A stretch of 64,000 nucleotides of DNA, taken from positions 620,001-684,000 of the forward strand of contig JACEFO010001730.1 of NCBI GenBank assembly GCA_015342445.1, read 5' to 3'. Positions 48,030-59,782 of the stretch are shown here, piece by piece. The first letter of the stretch is position 1. Every line of letters begins with the position of its first letter. Below the pieces are notes generated by a model, which did no database searches, had not been told where the DNA came from, and saw only the letters and a program-made list of their open reading frames with translations. The stretch comes from Digitaria exilis. Taxonomy: Eukaryota > Streptophyta > Magnoliopsida > Poales > Poaceae. Made by a program: the position numbers and the translations under genes.

Positions 48030-48895
48030 CTGGAAACTCAGGATGGCAATGGGGCGAGGCGGGGCCGGGCAGGCGACCCGCATCCCCGCCCCGATCCCCG
48101 AAATCTGATCCCTGTCCCGTCTCCGAAATGCTTATCGAGGAAAATCTTTGCCCCGTCTCCGTCCCCGTCGGGTCTTCGAACCCCGTCGGGTCCCCGTGGG
48201 GATCAACCATGCAAACAAATAACACATCAAGATTCAAGTACGAGATGCACTAGTAAAAGAATAAGAAATACAAATCAAGAACTTGAAGTACCGCTAATAC
48301 TCACAATCACTACTACTTGGCCTCCAGTATATAAATCAAGCACTACTACTAGTCAATACGACTTGCTACTTGCTATGTAGAAGAAAAGAAGCAGAGCTGA
48401 ATAGCTAGTGCAGTATGCAGTAGCCAATCTTGCTTCTGCTCGGCTACTTCGTGCACAAGCACGGGCTGCACGGCGTCGTAGCTTGCCGGATCTTGTGGCG
48501 CTCGGCGACTGGACTCAGGTGGGGTGGCTTGGCTAGCTGGCAGCAGCCGGCGGCCACCGCGCCGCCGCCAGCTTGTGCTTGCGGCAGTGAGGAAACGGTA
48601 GAAGAGAGGATAGGGTTACGATTCAGGGAGACGGAGTGGGGTTGGGAGCTTGATGGGCCTTGGGCTGCACCTTTGTTTGTTCATGGGCCATTGAAAAAAT
48701 AGGCAGTGAAAGGTATTTTCGGGTCCCCAACGGAGCTCCGCGGGGAAAATGGATCCCCGTCCCCGCCCCGACGTGATTTCGGGCCCCACCCCGTTGTCCC
48801 CGCGGGGGAATTTTAAGCCCCGTCCTTGCCCCGCTCGGGGCGGATCCCTGCGGGGATCCGTCCCCACGGGGAAAATTGCCATCCTGACTGGAAAC
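48030..48895. mobile_element. hAT-type non-autonomous element, 850 bp, 8-bp duplication
   Basis: The element spans 48038-48887. It starts TCAGGATGGCAAT and ends with the complement, ATTGCCATCCTGA. It is flanked by perfect CTGGAAAC copies at 48030-48037 and 48888-48895. An 8-bp duplication identifies the hAT superfamily. The sub-terminal regions are rich in GGGG/CCCC-type motifs such as GGGGATCC on both sides, and the centre is ordinary sequence without transposase motifs. Confidence 0.92.
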
Positions 48896-49301
48896 TACTA
48901 TAGGCGGCTTTAATGGCCAGTTAAAAATGAGAATATCTCTTTTTATATAGCAGTAGAAAATCCAGAAATTAATGGTGGTAGAAAACAGTGCATGGGAAAA
49001 TAAATGAATATTTGGAGGCTTTTCAGACAGTGTTGGACGATGACAACTGTAGTGGTACTACTAGAGAAGAAGATAAAAGAAAGAGAAATTGATGGTAGAT
49101 GGAATACTCTTTCTCAATTATTTCTCGTGTCAAGCGCATGGCCAAAATTGATACAATTCAGTCGAGTACATCTATTGTTTTGCAGCATAAAGCTTGCATT
49201 CCTCCCATCACAAATATAAATCTATTAAGATATCACGGAATTTTTATATGATGTTTTGAATCTGTTAAAAATGTGACATCTTAAATGAAAGTAGTTTAGT
49301 A

Positions 49302-49543
49302 TACACACTCTGTCCCAAATTACATTCGATTTGACTATTTTTATCCCAAGTTTGACCACTCATCTTATTCAAATTTTATTTGCAAAATATCATATTTTTT
49401 TGTTATGGCTTGCTTTATTAATCAAAATTCTTCGATGATGACTTAAATTTTACTATATTTCCATAAATTTTTTGAATAAGATCATGGTCAAACTTAAGGT
49501 CAAAAAAGTTAAATGAGTTGTAATTTGAAACGGAGGGAGAATA
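49302..49543. mobile_element. Stowaway-like MITE, copy 1
   Basis: The ends CTCTGTCCCAAATTACA and the complement of CTCCCTCCGTTTCAAATTAC form inverted repeats, with TA at both borders (49302-49303, 49542-49543). The sequence CTCCGTCCCAAATT is the classic grass Stowaway terminus. Confidence 0.75.
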
Positions 49544-49707
49544 TGATGAGGTAATTATTTTGTTTTCAATCTATAATATTTAGATCCTCATGGCCAAAGT
49601 AAAAACAAGAAGTTAGCTTATGGCAACCTAGGTTCAATATAAGAGACTAGCCAAATGGCTCAAGTAGCTAAATTTTTTATACTCACTACCAAAATAGCTC
49701 TCCAACA

Positions 49708-49943
49708 TACTCCCTCCATCCCAATTTATAAGTCGTTTGACTTTTTTGGCTCCAACTTTGACCACTCGTCTTATTCAAAAAATTATGTGAAATATCAAAT
49801 TTTTTGTTATGACTTGCTTTATTAATGAATATTATTGAAGAATGGCTTAAATTTGACTATATTTGCATAAATTTTTTGAATAAGACGAGTGGTCAAAGTT
49901 GGGGTAAAAAAAGTCAAACGACTCATAAATTGGGACGGAGGTA
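49708..49943. mobile_element. Stowaway-like MITE, copy 2
   Basis: The element at 49710-49941 starts CTCCCTCCATCCCAATTTAT and ends in its near-complement, with TA at both borders. It shares internal sequence with copy 1 (TTTGACCACTCGTCTTATTC against TTTGACCACTCATCTTATTC). Confidence 0.85.
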
Positions 49944-51406
49944 ATACTAATTATCAAACTCGCCAAATTGAACCCCTCGCTAGCCAAACTAGCTTTGCCA
50001 ACTATGAGCCTCACGCGTAAAGGGAGAGTTGAATGTAACCGTTAGGTTTTGAAGGGTGGGAAATGGATAATGGAGTATGTTGTAGTGAGATGCTCAGTAT
50101 GGAGTTGAATCCTTTTGGGGAGGAGAATAGAAAGTTGAATAAAAGATAAAAAAAATAAAGAGTCTCTTGTAGATGCTCTTATATGTTTAATATAAAGAAG
50201 TGCATAATCCAAGAGGCCAAAGTAGAATAAAATAGATGTTTTCTTCAAGATGTGTCCCTCAAGGTTTCATTCCATCCAAACAGCCATAGGCTAAACTTTA
50301 GCCCCTGGAGCTTGGACTATCGGTTTGCATTAACTGGTATTAATTAAGCTTCCTAGGTTCTGAGAAGCTGAGACTATATGTCATTGAGATGTGAGAGAAG
50401 CAATGAATAATCAAGAGATGTTTATATTTGATGAAAAATCAAAATTCCAAAAAAAAATAAAATTTTGTGGACAGGAGTACATGCTTTTTTTTGCTAGCCT
50501 TTCTTTCCTCCCCAAAATAATTGTGTTGAAGTTTGACACATATGGATACACTAACCTCATATAATATCTAGGCATCTAGTCTTCGATTAACATTTAGGGC
50601 TACCGCACAGATTTGAACATAGCAGAGCTACTGCGTTTGTGCACGGGAGGGGGTCGGGCGGCGGGGTGCATCTGCATCATCATGTAAAGTAACGATCACA
50701 TGCTGGCCTATCATAGTGCTGTTGTACATCATGTCACATTATCATGGACTGACTCCACAAAAATGCACTTACAGATATTAATCGGACCCATCGTGTGCTA
50801 CTGTGCTATGATACATTGACCGAACATTTTTCTATGGTAAAACGCACAAAGAAAACTCCTACGTATAATCCATCTACCTCTCGAATTCTCGATGAATCAT
50901 GCACATCGGTGCTCGAGCAAGAAAACGAAAAAAAGATGTTCCCACCCACGTTATTAGCACCACCGTTAGAGGGTAGGGGAGACTAACGACGTTGGCGATC
51001 GCGCCGGGGTCACCTCGCTGGGAAGGTGCGCGTGTCACGGGCCCGCCGCGTGCAACCACGTAACCACCACGTGGGAGTGCGCCGCTGTTCGCTCTCCGGC
51101 CGTTGGATGGCGCACGACCGGACACGTGGGAGGCATCGGAGTGAGATCGTTGATAAAATAAAGTGGGCTGCCGGTGGCCTGGCCTGCGTGACTGCGTCAG
51201 ATAAGGTCTGGCTCTGTGTGGTCTCCGATCCCGAGGTGGATTGGCCTCGAAGTGCGTGACAGTAGTGTTGGGGGACGAATTTAAAATTAATTAACTCGCG
51301 TTTAGAGTCGTGAGCTACCACGCACCTTGGCACCTGTGTTTGAGCACCACGCACTACTCAAGGAGTAGGGGCCGCCTCTAACTTTCTGGGGCTATGGTTT
51401 TGTGTT
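49944..51406. other. Intergenic, no gene seen
   Basis: AT-rich to about 50950, then a GC-richer stretch. ORFs at 50874-51354 overlap on opposite strands and carry no motif. Confidence 0.4.
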
Positions 51407-52161
51407 CAACTCCAGCAATAGCCTTTATTTCTTGGCCCCTGCTCCGTGGGACCCACGTGTCAGTGCAACATTGTTTTTTATTTTATTTTTTTACTATTCC
51501 CCGCACCCTTCTCTTCGCGACTCTTCCTTCCGACTTCCGCCGCCGCTCATCTCCTGCCCGCTGCCCGTAGGCTCCTCCTGTTCTTCTCCGGCCACCGGAC
51601 TCCACCGTACTCTCCCCGACCACCAGACCCCGTTCCCGTGGCAGGAATACGGGACCTCCGGGCGACTAGGCCTGGGCGCCGAGCCTGAGTGGCGGCCCTG
51701 CAGATCCAGGTGGAACAGCGCCCGTTGAACTTCAAGCGTCTGAGCTTGAGTTGCGGGTGGTGAAGCTCAGGCGAGGCCGGTGGAGGCCGACTTCAGCCTC
51801 CAATCGAAGGTAGGATGCGCGACGGAGCAAGATTGGGCGCAAGCTCGGTCGCGTGGGGCAGCTCTGCGAGCTTGGCCATGGCGACGTCGAGCAGACGGGG
51901 CGGCGCGGCGAGCTCAAGCGCGAGGGGCGAGCGGCGAGCTCGGGGTGCAAGCTCGCGTGGATCTTCGCGTGGAGCCGGGCGGAGAAGAATGGCCTGGGCG
52001 CGACGAAAAAGTAGGGGCCGGCCCCTTCTCGCCCGTGGGAGATGGGGCTGATAGGGGCCTCCCTAGAGTAAGGGCCGAGTAGGGTTCCTGCTAGAGTTCA
52101 TTTTTTTGCCTTCAGCCCCTACTTAAGAGTAGGGGCTTGAGTAGGGGCTTTGCTGGAGTTG
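51407..52161. mobile_element. Possible transposon with GC-rich cargo
   Basis: CAACTCCAGCAA at 51407-51418 is exactly inverted at 52150-52161, close to the grass element terminus 'agagcaactccagca'. Between them is a GC-rich, exon-like stretch (about 51530-52080). No target duplication could be fixed, so this could also be chance or a decayed copy. Motifs of the type AGTAGGGGC recur near both ends. Confidence 0.35.
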
Positions 52162-52175
52162 CTCTTACAACTTTG

Positions 52176-52321
52176 TAAGGCTTTGTTCGGTTAGCCATGG
52201 ATTGGTTGGATTTCATGTGGAATGAGCGAGATTGAGTGCATGAGTCACTAGTAAAGGATTTAATCCCACCCTATCCACATATGGAACCCAACCATTCCAT
52301 GCCTAAACGAACAAGCCCTAA
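52176..52321. mobile_element. Tourist-like MITE, 140 bp, TAA duplication
   Basis: The element at 52179-52318 starts GGCTTTGTTCGGTTA and ends CGAACAAGCCC, with TAA at both borders (52176-52178 and 52319-52321). Confidence 0.7.
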
Positions 52322-52430
52322 GATGGTTCGATAAAACATGCGAAATACTGTTGAAAATGCAGTCATAAGACCCTGCTCGATGGTGCAGACAATAAAATGA
52401 ACCTAATTGTTCGGTCAAAAAAAAACCTAA

Positions 52431-52569
52431 TTAGGGCTTGTTCGGTTGTCTTCAAACCAAGTGTAATGTGACGGGAAGAGAAGATTAAATCCTAAAGTGA
52501 CTTATTTAGGATTGAATCTTTCTCAATTCCCCTAATCCATCTGTTTTTTTTTAACCAAACAGGGCCTTA
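52431..52569. mobile_element. Tourist-like MITE, 133 bp, TTA duplication
   Basis: The element at 52434-52566 starts GGGCTTGTTCGGTTG and ends AACCAAACAGGGCC, with TTA at both borders. It belongs to the same broad type as the element at 52179. Confidence 0.7.
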
Positions 52570-55328
52570 AGCGGCTGCCAGAAAATTCTACCAATGCGAC
52601 AGCTAAGCACTAGCATGCATAGCCGCATGGTCTTTTTGTTCACGAATTTCAATATAAATTGGAGGGTAAAGATTAGAGAGAATTGATGTTACTCTTTCCT
52701 TCCGGTTCAGAAAAATTGAAATAAAAAACTGTGTTTTTTAAACTTTAATGCGGTGATACGCAACTATTCTACACATGCTAGAAAAAATAGGCTATACATA
52801 CAATTTATAAAGCAATGTTCCTCCATGACGGATGTTAGTACTTCAATAAGTTTGGTGATGATGTCCTTTGGGTTGACAACCATTGTTACTTGACTCAATG
52901 TGATCAAAGGCTTTGTTTCTTGGTTTAGAAAAGTACCTCCTCATTGGAAAGGAAAAAAATGCTTCATCAAAGTGCGAGCCAAATACATAATAACATGGCA
53001 CCTTATCAAGTTGGCTGCCTAGAAATGGGAAAGAGGAGTGTGGAGGAGGTTTGCGAGGTATAAGTGGGTTTAAAGACGTTTAGGGCAGCACCAGGTAATG
53101 TGGTAAAGCATTGATCGTGGGATTGGCTGTATGTCTGATGGGTGGGTTTGGTAGCAGGGGCACAAAAAGGGACTAAAATTCTCTGCATACGTGTGTAGTA
53201 TAGTTCTCATCGTGCTGCACCAGCTAGATGAACGCCACGTACCAACCCTTGCCTACGTGGAAACAACAGATCAATTCCTCGACATATAGAAGATATCTCT
53301 TTGTTTTTGGACGGTGGAGCTTTTTTTAGCGGGGCTCTCTCATGCATAGGATCGTCTCGGGAACCCATGCGGCAGATATCTAGATGATGTGTTGCACGGG
53401 AGAGAGTATACATCATTTATGCAGAGAATTTAGGTCTAGCACAAAGTGAGTTGCTTAGGGTGGCATTGAGCCGTGGGAGTGGATTTATGGCAACATGCCC
53501 TGAGAGATCAGAGTATGATGGGTTGTAGCGAAGCCGAGATGTGGCTTTTGTTTCTGTTCCAAAGAAGGAGAAAATCATGACACGAAGGGGAAATACATGT
53601 TAGATCTTAGTTTGGCTCTCTATACTAGATGAATATGAGATTTAGCGTCATTCGAAATACAACTATATAAACACTCACGGTGGTACATGAATACAATTAT
53701 ATTATTTAGAGACTAGGACATATTATTTACAGTGGTACATGAATACAATTATACTCATGTTGCCTAACTACATGAACACAATTATTACATTTGGAGACTA
53801 GAAAATTACAGTGGTGCGCATATGTATAGTTTCAAAACTATAAATACAATTATATAAACACTTACATACTTGGAAGCACACTCATCGAATAGCTTATTGA
53901 AAAAAAAACATCAACTACGGACAATGACACTAGTAAAAACATCACAAACTGCAAAAGCTTAGAACACCCTTTTGCCTTTTTCTCCGGCCACAGCCGCACC
54001 GCACGGGCCAAAATGCTCCAATTTCCCACAGCTGCATCCACGTTTCACCACGGCCCCGGCTTTGCTCTCAACGCAAAATACAAAGGGAGGCGAGTAGGGC
54101 GAATGCGATGGCTCCCACCGGGCACGTGAGCGCACGTTGGCGCCCGTGTCAGGCGTCATGTGAGGCGGGGTCGCCGCGGCCCGCCGTGACGCGACTCCCG
54201 CCTCCGGCCTCCTTCCCGTTCCGGTGGTGGTGGGCAGGCAGCTGCTGAGCTGCAGCACCGGGCGGTCAATGCACAGGCGTGGCGTGGCGCCGCCAGGCCT
54301 CGTGCATGGCTCCACGCCGGCGCTTGCCTACGTATACGTGCGCGCGACCGCGACGAGCCCATGCCGGGGAGTCATCGCCGCGGCGCTTGGTACCGTGCCA
54401 CGCCGCGCCGAGCTAGAGCAGTAGCGTGTGTGGACGCGACGCCTCTGCTCGATTGTTAATCATCACACTCCGGCTCGATGATTTCATCCTTACCGCAATG
54501 ATTGAGACTACGAGACGGCAGGACTACTATAGTATGTGCTTGTCGAGTACTAGCAGTGATGACGAACGCTCGAGAAGACGACGTGGAAATGGAATGGTTT
54601 TGATATGAGTATACGAGGCATAATGCTTCGTAGTGCAGTCCTGCTATTAATTTCTTTTCCTGCTGGCCCTTTCCTTTTTATTTCTTTGTGTTTTGCTGGC
54701 CACGTCGCTCTAATCTCTCTGTTTGTTTCCTTGCCTCGTCACGTGTAGGGGGGGCGTGGAGAGTGAGTGACACTGACACTATCACACAATTTGCTGACAA
54801 AGGCGAGAAGAAAAAGGAGGGCTTTGGTTTGGTCACCGGACACCAAATTTCGTTCGTTGATGATGATCCGACACGGGGCTTCCGCTTTTCTCACGACGCG
54901 CGTCCGATACGGATCGATCGGCAAGCGCTTTCACGTTTGAAAACGAAGCCCTAGCACCGGGGAATTCGACACAAAATTAGGCGAGATGGTTGCCGTCCGC
55001 CGTGCTCGTGCGTGCTACGCGCCGAACTTGCTTTCTGCCAGGCTAGAGTGCCTGCCCGGATCAAGCGGCGCGGGCAACGACGGGACGCACGCGTGTAGTC
55101 GTACGCGTGCCAAGTACGTTCAAGGAGTCCAATGTCACTCATGTCTGTAGCATGATGCTTCGGGCAACATACATGCATCGCCTGAGTACGATCAATCGAA
55201 TTCTGTAAAGTAAAGTGGAATGGGACGAGTCATATAACTGGACTTTTGCATGTTTGACTTGTGCCCGTCATTGATGGTCCGTTTGACGTCACGCTGTTGG
55301 TTATTTTCGGGCCTTCGTAACAATGCTG
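52570..55328. other. Intergenic region before the PTH2 gene
   Basis: AT-rich sequence with loosely repeated GTGGTACATGAATACAATTA motifs (53680-53760), then a GC-rich patch (54000-54420) with a 118-codon minus ORF of unknown nature (53959-54315). No feature here is firm. Confidence 0.4.
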
Positions 55329-55411
55329 AGCCCATAGGGCCCAAGTGAGCACAGCCTAGTTAGTAGCGATCGGCCCATGGTCCATTGCACATTGCAGCCA
55401 TCCGGCCCATG
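55329..55411 (+). promoter_or_regulatory. Cluster of GGCCCA (site II-like) motifs
   Basis: AGCCCAT (55329), GGGCCCAA (55337), CGGCCCATGG (55371) and CCGGCCCAT (55402) lie 85-165 bp upstream of the PTH2 start. Site II (TGGGCY) elements are common in promoters of plant translation and housekeeping genes and bind TCP factors. A telo-box (AACCCTAA, 55587-55594) sits in the first intron, a known partner of site II motifs. Confidence 0.5.
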
Positions 55412-55493
55412 CCGCAACCTGCTGTTATCGACAAGCAATCTCTCTCTGACTCTTCTTCCTCCTCACCTCGGACCCACGACAGCTGCATCATCC

Positions 55494-58419
55494 ATGGCTC
55501 CTCCGCCGCGGCGAAACCCACCCCAAAACCCCACCCGGAGGAAGGTACGCTCCAACCAACGGACCCTGCGCTCTCCATCAGTTCCTAACCCTAACCCACT
55601 CGGCTACTCCCTGTCGCAGGGCGAGGAGCCGTGGCTGGCGGCGAGCCTCCGCCCCACGAACTTCCTCCCTGGCCTCGCCATCGGGTTCCTCCTTGGCCTC
55701 CTCCTCGATCTGTCCTCGTCGTGGAGACCCAAATCCGGCCCCGCGCCGGCTCCGGCCGCGGCGCCCGCGCGCGGCTCCAGCTCCAAGCGGGCGTCGGGGA
55801 GTTCGTTCGCCTCCGGCGGGGAAGAGCTTAAGATGGTAAGTCGACCTGCGATTGTACTGCCTAAGTAGACATGCTGAGTGTTCACTGTTACAGCTTCGGC
55901 ACGCGCTATATACATCACATATCCGATCGATTTGAGTCCTGATTCTGAAATCTTAGCGTTCGCCATGCGCTCTAAGGATTGTTATACAGTTACTGTTGAT
56001 GAGGATTTTCGATGTTGATGTTCCGATTTTTTTTTTTGGGGACAAAACTATTCAGAGTTGTGTTTCAATGTAGTGATACTTTGTTGGAATGCTATGTCCA
56101 GAGAGTTGAGCTTGTTCTCAGTACTAATAGCGGTGCGATTTCAGGTTTTGGTCGTGCGCCAGGATCTCAAGATGGGGGCTGGGAAAATAGCTTCTCAATG
56201 TGCTCGTAAGTTTATCTCCAAGTGGACACATGCTGTTTGTTTTGGATGCGCCTCTGTTCATTCAGGCTATTGTATATACTTGAGTAAATTGCATAAACAC
56301 CTTCTATTCTGCAGCAACCAAATTTTATCCAGAGCAGCACTCTCTTAGGTCATATATAATAGTTTGATTTAGTTTTATGTACTAAACTTTTTAAGTCAAT
56401 TTACATCTCTTTCGTGGCTAATCACTTGCAGATGCAGCGACTGGCTTGTATGCAGAATTGATGTCAAGGTGCTAATGCAGTTTGTAATCTTACTTCATTA
56501 GGTAGTTTCAATTGAAGGATGCCCAGATGTACACTTTTTCTCATCAGAAACTCAAATCTTCCTTTGTAGCATTACATAGGTACAAACATGATTGATGTTG
56601 ACAAGTTTCCATTGAATAGTTCTGTCGATCACGACAATGTTGATTGCATCTCTGTATGGGTGTTGAAATCTTTCTCTATTGCATATTTGGCTGAGGGCTC
56701 ACACTAATCATATCTTGTCTGAGTAGCCACTGAATTTTGAGCACCCGACAGTTGCGCTGTTGTGTTGGCCACGAGGTCTTAACTATTTGCATCATCGATC
56801 TGTGTAATCTCCAGAGATATGGCATTAATTATTATATCACCCATATATTGCCGTAACCTTAGTGCGGTCTCTTTGCTGTTCACTATGTTCTCAACTAAAT
56901 ACTTCATAGGGAATGGTAGTTTTTCAAACAATTAGTGATGTGGTAGATCTAGAGGCTGATCTTGAAAATAAGTGGATGTTAAGTGCAGAGCTTTAATTTT
57001 CTGGAATCTTAGTTTTCCCTTATCTTTTCCTATGTCTGCGACAAGGAGCTATTTGTCTACCGTTTGCTCTTCAGTATTTGGTGAAAACTAGAGTTTTTTT
57101 TTCTTCTCATAATCTTATATATCATTTGCAGCAATCGGGGTCTTTTGAGACAATGGGAGCAACTTGGACAAGCTAAGATTGTTTTGACATGCAAGAATCA
57201 ACAGGAAATGTTAGTCCTTGCTCTCTTACTACCTATGGTTCTGTTGAGCATATTTACATGGTGGCAATCCATAATTTTCTTTTGTTGTGGTCTGTCATCA
57301 GGAACAGGCTAAAGGAAACGGCAGAACATCGAGGTATCCCTACGTTTATTGTTGCTGATGCAGGGCGCACACAGGTTCGCTCCATAATTTCGTGGTTCTA
57401 CTTATTTTAATCTGTATGGCCCTCATTGCAACCTTAGAAAACATCAAGGAAAGACCTTCCTTCTAAATTTTGCATGATTTCACATATCCAAGTGATTCAT
57501 AGTCTTACTCAAATGATGCACTTCAACTAATAGTTCTTCATAGGGATTTCCTTCTGGATGCTTATTTTTATCTTATGCACCATGTTATGATTTCAATAGT
57601 GTGACATTCCTATACGGGGTTGCAGCAATGTTATCAAATGGGTGTGGTTCCATCTGCCCTGACCATAGTTCATTTGCCTTGTAGGTGTTGGCTGGATCTA
57701 AAACAGTTCTTGCAATAGGGCCAGGTCAGATGCTCAATCAGAAGTTCAGAACTTAATTTTTTTTAGAGTTCCAGGGCACATGTACCATTGTACCCCAGTC
57801 CAACTGCATTGCGATAAGGATCCAAACATTTGATCAGTGTGCTGTTATCTGGCGCTCAGGCCATTTTGCGGTCTCAGGAATCAGGACATAGCTCAAAGTG
57901 CAGCTATTAACTGAAAGACTGATATTAGACATAGTCCTAAACCCACTACCTGACGAACATCCAGGAACACCCCTCCCTTCTGGGAGAATATCAACACATG
58001 CATTTTCAGTGTTCAGAGTAATCACCCAGGGCTGCTATCTTTCTCAGTTGTGCCCCAAGCCCAAGCCTAGAGTTTTGTAACGTTTTGCTCCAGCCGCCCC
58101 CCATTCGCCACAGCTTCAGCTTTCGCTTTAGCAGATTTTCCAAGTCTTCCATCAGCCCCCAGTCAGAGAGAGCCTCGCCGTTCTTGCCGCCGCTGTTTCT
58201 AGTGAATAGAGAGAACTTCATGTTTCTATCTCTGCATGTATCTTTAAATTTGCAAGCTTGAACTGTATGTCTCGATTTGGGAATCCTTATATTTCTTCTT
58301 TGTTTGCCAATGCAACAAGACTTTATCATGATCTGGGGATTTGTGCTGTGATATAATTACCTTGTGCAGGGAGGAAAGCTGACATCGATTCAGTTACTGG
58401 GAAATTGCGTTTGCTGTGA
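55494..58419 (+). CDS. PTH2: Peptidyl-tRNA hydrolase 2 (PTH2/Bit1 family)
   Basis: The enzyme cleaves peptidyl-tRNA left by stalled translation. Eight exons: 55494-55544, 55620-55835, 56145-56205, 56432-56468, 57132-57209, 57302-57374, 57685-57724 and 58370-58419, total 606 nt, 201 residues. The N-terminal part is Pro-rich and followed by a hydrophobic segment (FLPGLAIGFLLGLLLDL, about 32-48), which may anchor the protein as in animal Bit1. The catalytic domain starts at about residue 90 with VLVVRQDLKMGAGKIASQCA, then HAATGLYAEL, GIPTFIVADAGRTQ and VLAGSKTVLAIGPG. Conserved Lys, His and Asp residues are in place. The first intron is only 75 nt, a multiple of three without stop, so its retention would just add 25 residues. 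The start at 55494 was preferred over an in-frame ATG at 55377, which would add an unlikely 39-residue extension. Confidence 0.93.
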
Positions 58420-59782
58420 TCTGCAATTCTGCATCCCAGAGATGGTCAGTCCTCTATTGATGTATTCTTCTGATTGTTTTTCATCTTGCCGACATAGTAC
58501 TACTTTGGTAGCCCTCTGTGTTCAGATTGGAAGTAAAAAATACTTTTCCTAGATAAATAGTGCACTGGAGAGCGTGTTCTGTGACTAGTATGAATAGGAA
58601 AAACTTGTTGGAGAAGTACTTTTTCCTGAATCTGAACACATCCGCTTGTTGATGCAAATTGCATCTTCCTTGAGCTTCTAGTTAAGTTTGGCAATCACTT
58701 TCTATGCATAATTACTGCTAAATTTGTACATCATGTTTTGTCTCTCCAGAATATTGCATATGTGCATGAAGAGCTGATTGATTAGCATCAGACCATTTTC
58801 CTGTTTGAGATTCAAAACCCTTTGCTGGTTTGAGATCACGGAGCTATATGATGATCTGTATGCAACTGGATAACAGAAGCTCAGGATGCTGCCAGCTGTA
58901 GGATGTAACCAATTTGTTAGGTTAACCTTGAGTTATCTGTGACGATTAGTTTCAGGGTGATCGATTTGAATTTTATCGTTTGTAATCTTGTATGCTTCAT
59001 CTTATTGCATTTTTGCGACGCTGGAAAGATATTTGTAGTTTCGGAGTAGGTATCGCTCCTCTCTTAAGGAACGGATTACTTGTTTACCTGTACCGTGTGT
59101 CAAGAGGAAACATGGAACTTCTGTAATTCACAAGTAACCGGCATGGTAGCCTTTCTCGTCAAGCATTCGCATTTCTGTTGGAACTTGTGCGCTCCTTCCT
59201 GGCTGCTGCAAAACGGAAGAGACGTTGGCGTCCTGAACTTTAACGAAGTGTTCCTGCTGATTCTTTCCTGGAACATGCACGATGTGTCGATGCCCCGGAC
59301 GGCACTTGTTCTGTCTTATCAAGTTTCCATTTTAGGACCATTCAAGCTGATTCCACCAAGTCCGAATGCCGACGAACTGGTACAGTAGTTCGTTTCAAGT
59401 TCCAACACAAGTTAGAAAAGCAAAAAGCTTATGTAAATGCAAGCAGTATTTCAGAATGTGGAAAGTACGGAGTATGTAGTGGTTACAACAGCTAGTTTCT
59501 ACCCAGCTTATCGCTTTGAAATTTCCGGCAGGATTTCTATTCTCGTCAACGCGAATTCGGGCAGAGAGCTTCCGCGCCCTGCAACAAACACATGGACCTA
59601 CTACCCCCCACCACCAGCAGCTCGGCGGCCGCCTCCCCACCTCGCCGCCCCCGCTCCTCCCGTAGGCCCCCGTCTCTCTGCTCTCCATTGCAGGGGGGAC
59701 GAGACTAGTCGCCTGCAGTGGACTGCCCCCCAGACGGCCAAACCCTCATCCACCCCACAGAGCCGCTCCGCCCCGCCTGCCC
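58420..59782. other. 3' flank of PTH2 and promoter of NUP35
   Basis: The first part is likely the PTH2 3' untranslated region. ORFs at 59080-59388 and 59437-60261 are chance frames, the latter overlapping the GC-rich first exon of the next gene. No other gene is visible. Confidence 0.5.

Noticed and set aside
55377..55493. Upstream in-frame ATG for PTH2
   Set aside because: It would add 39 residues of no family resemblance, and the GGCCCA promoter motifs overlap it. The ATG at 55494 has a better context.
58006..58329. 107-codon minus ORF in the last PTH2 intron
   Set aside because: No domain could be recognised and it lies inside a normally spliced intron. It may be a captured fragment but support is too weak.
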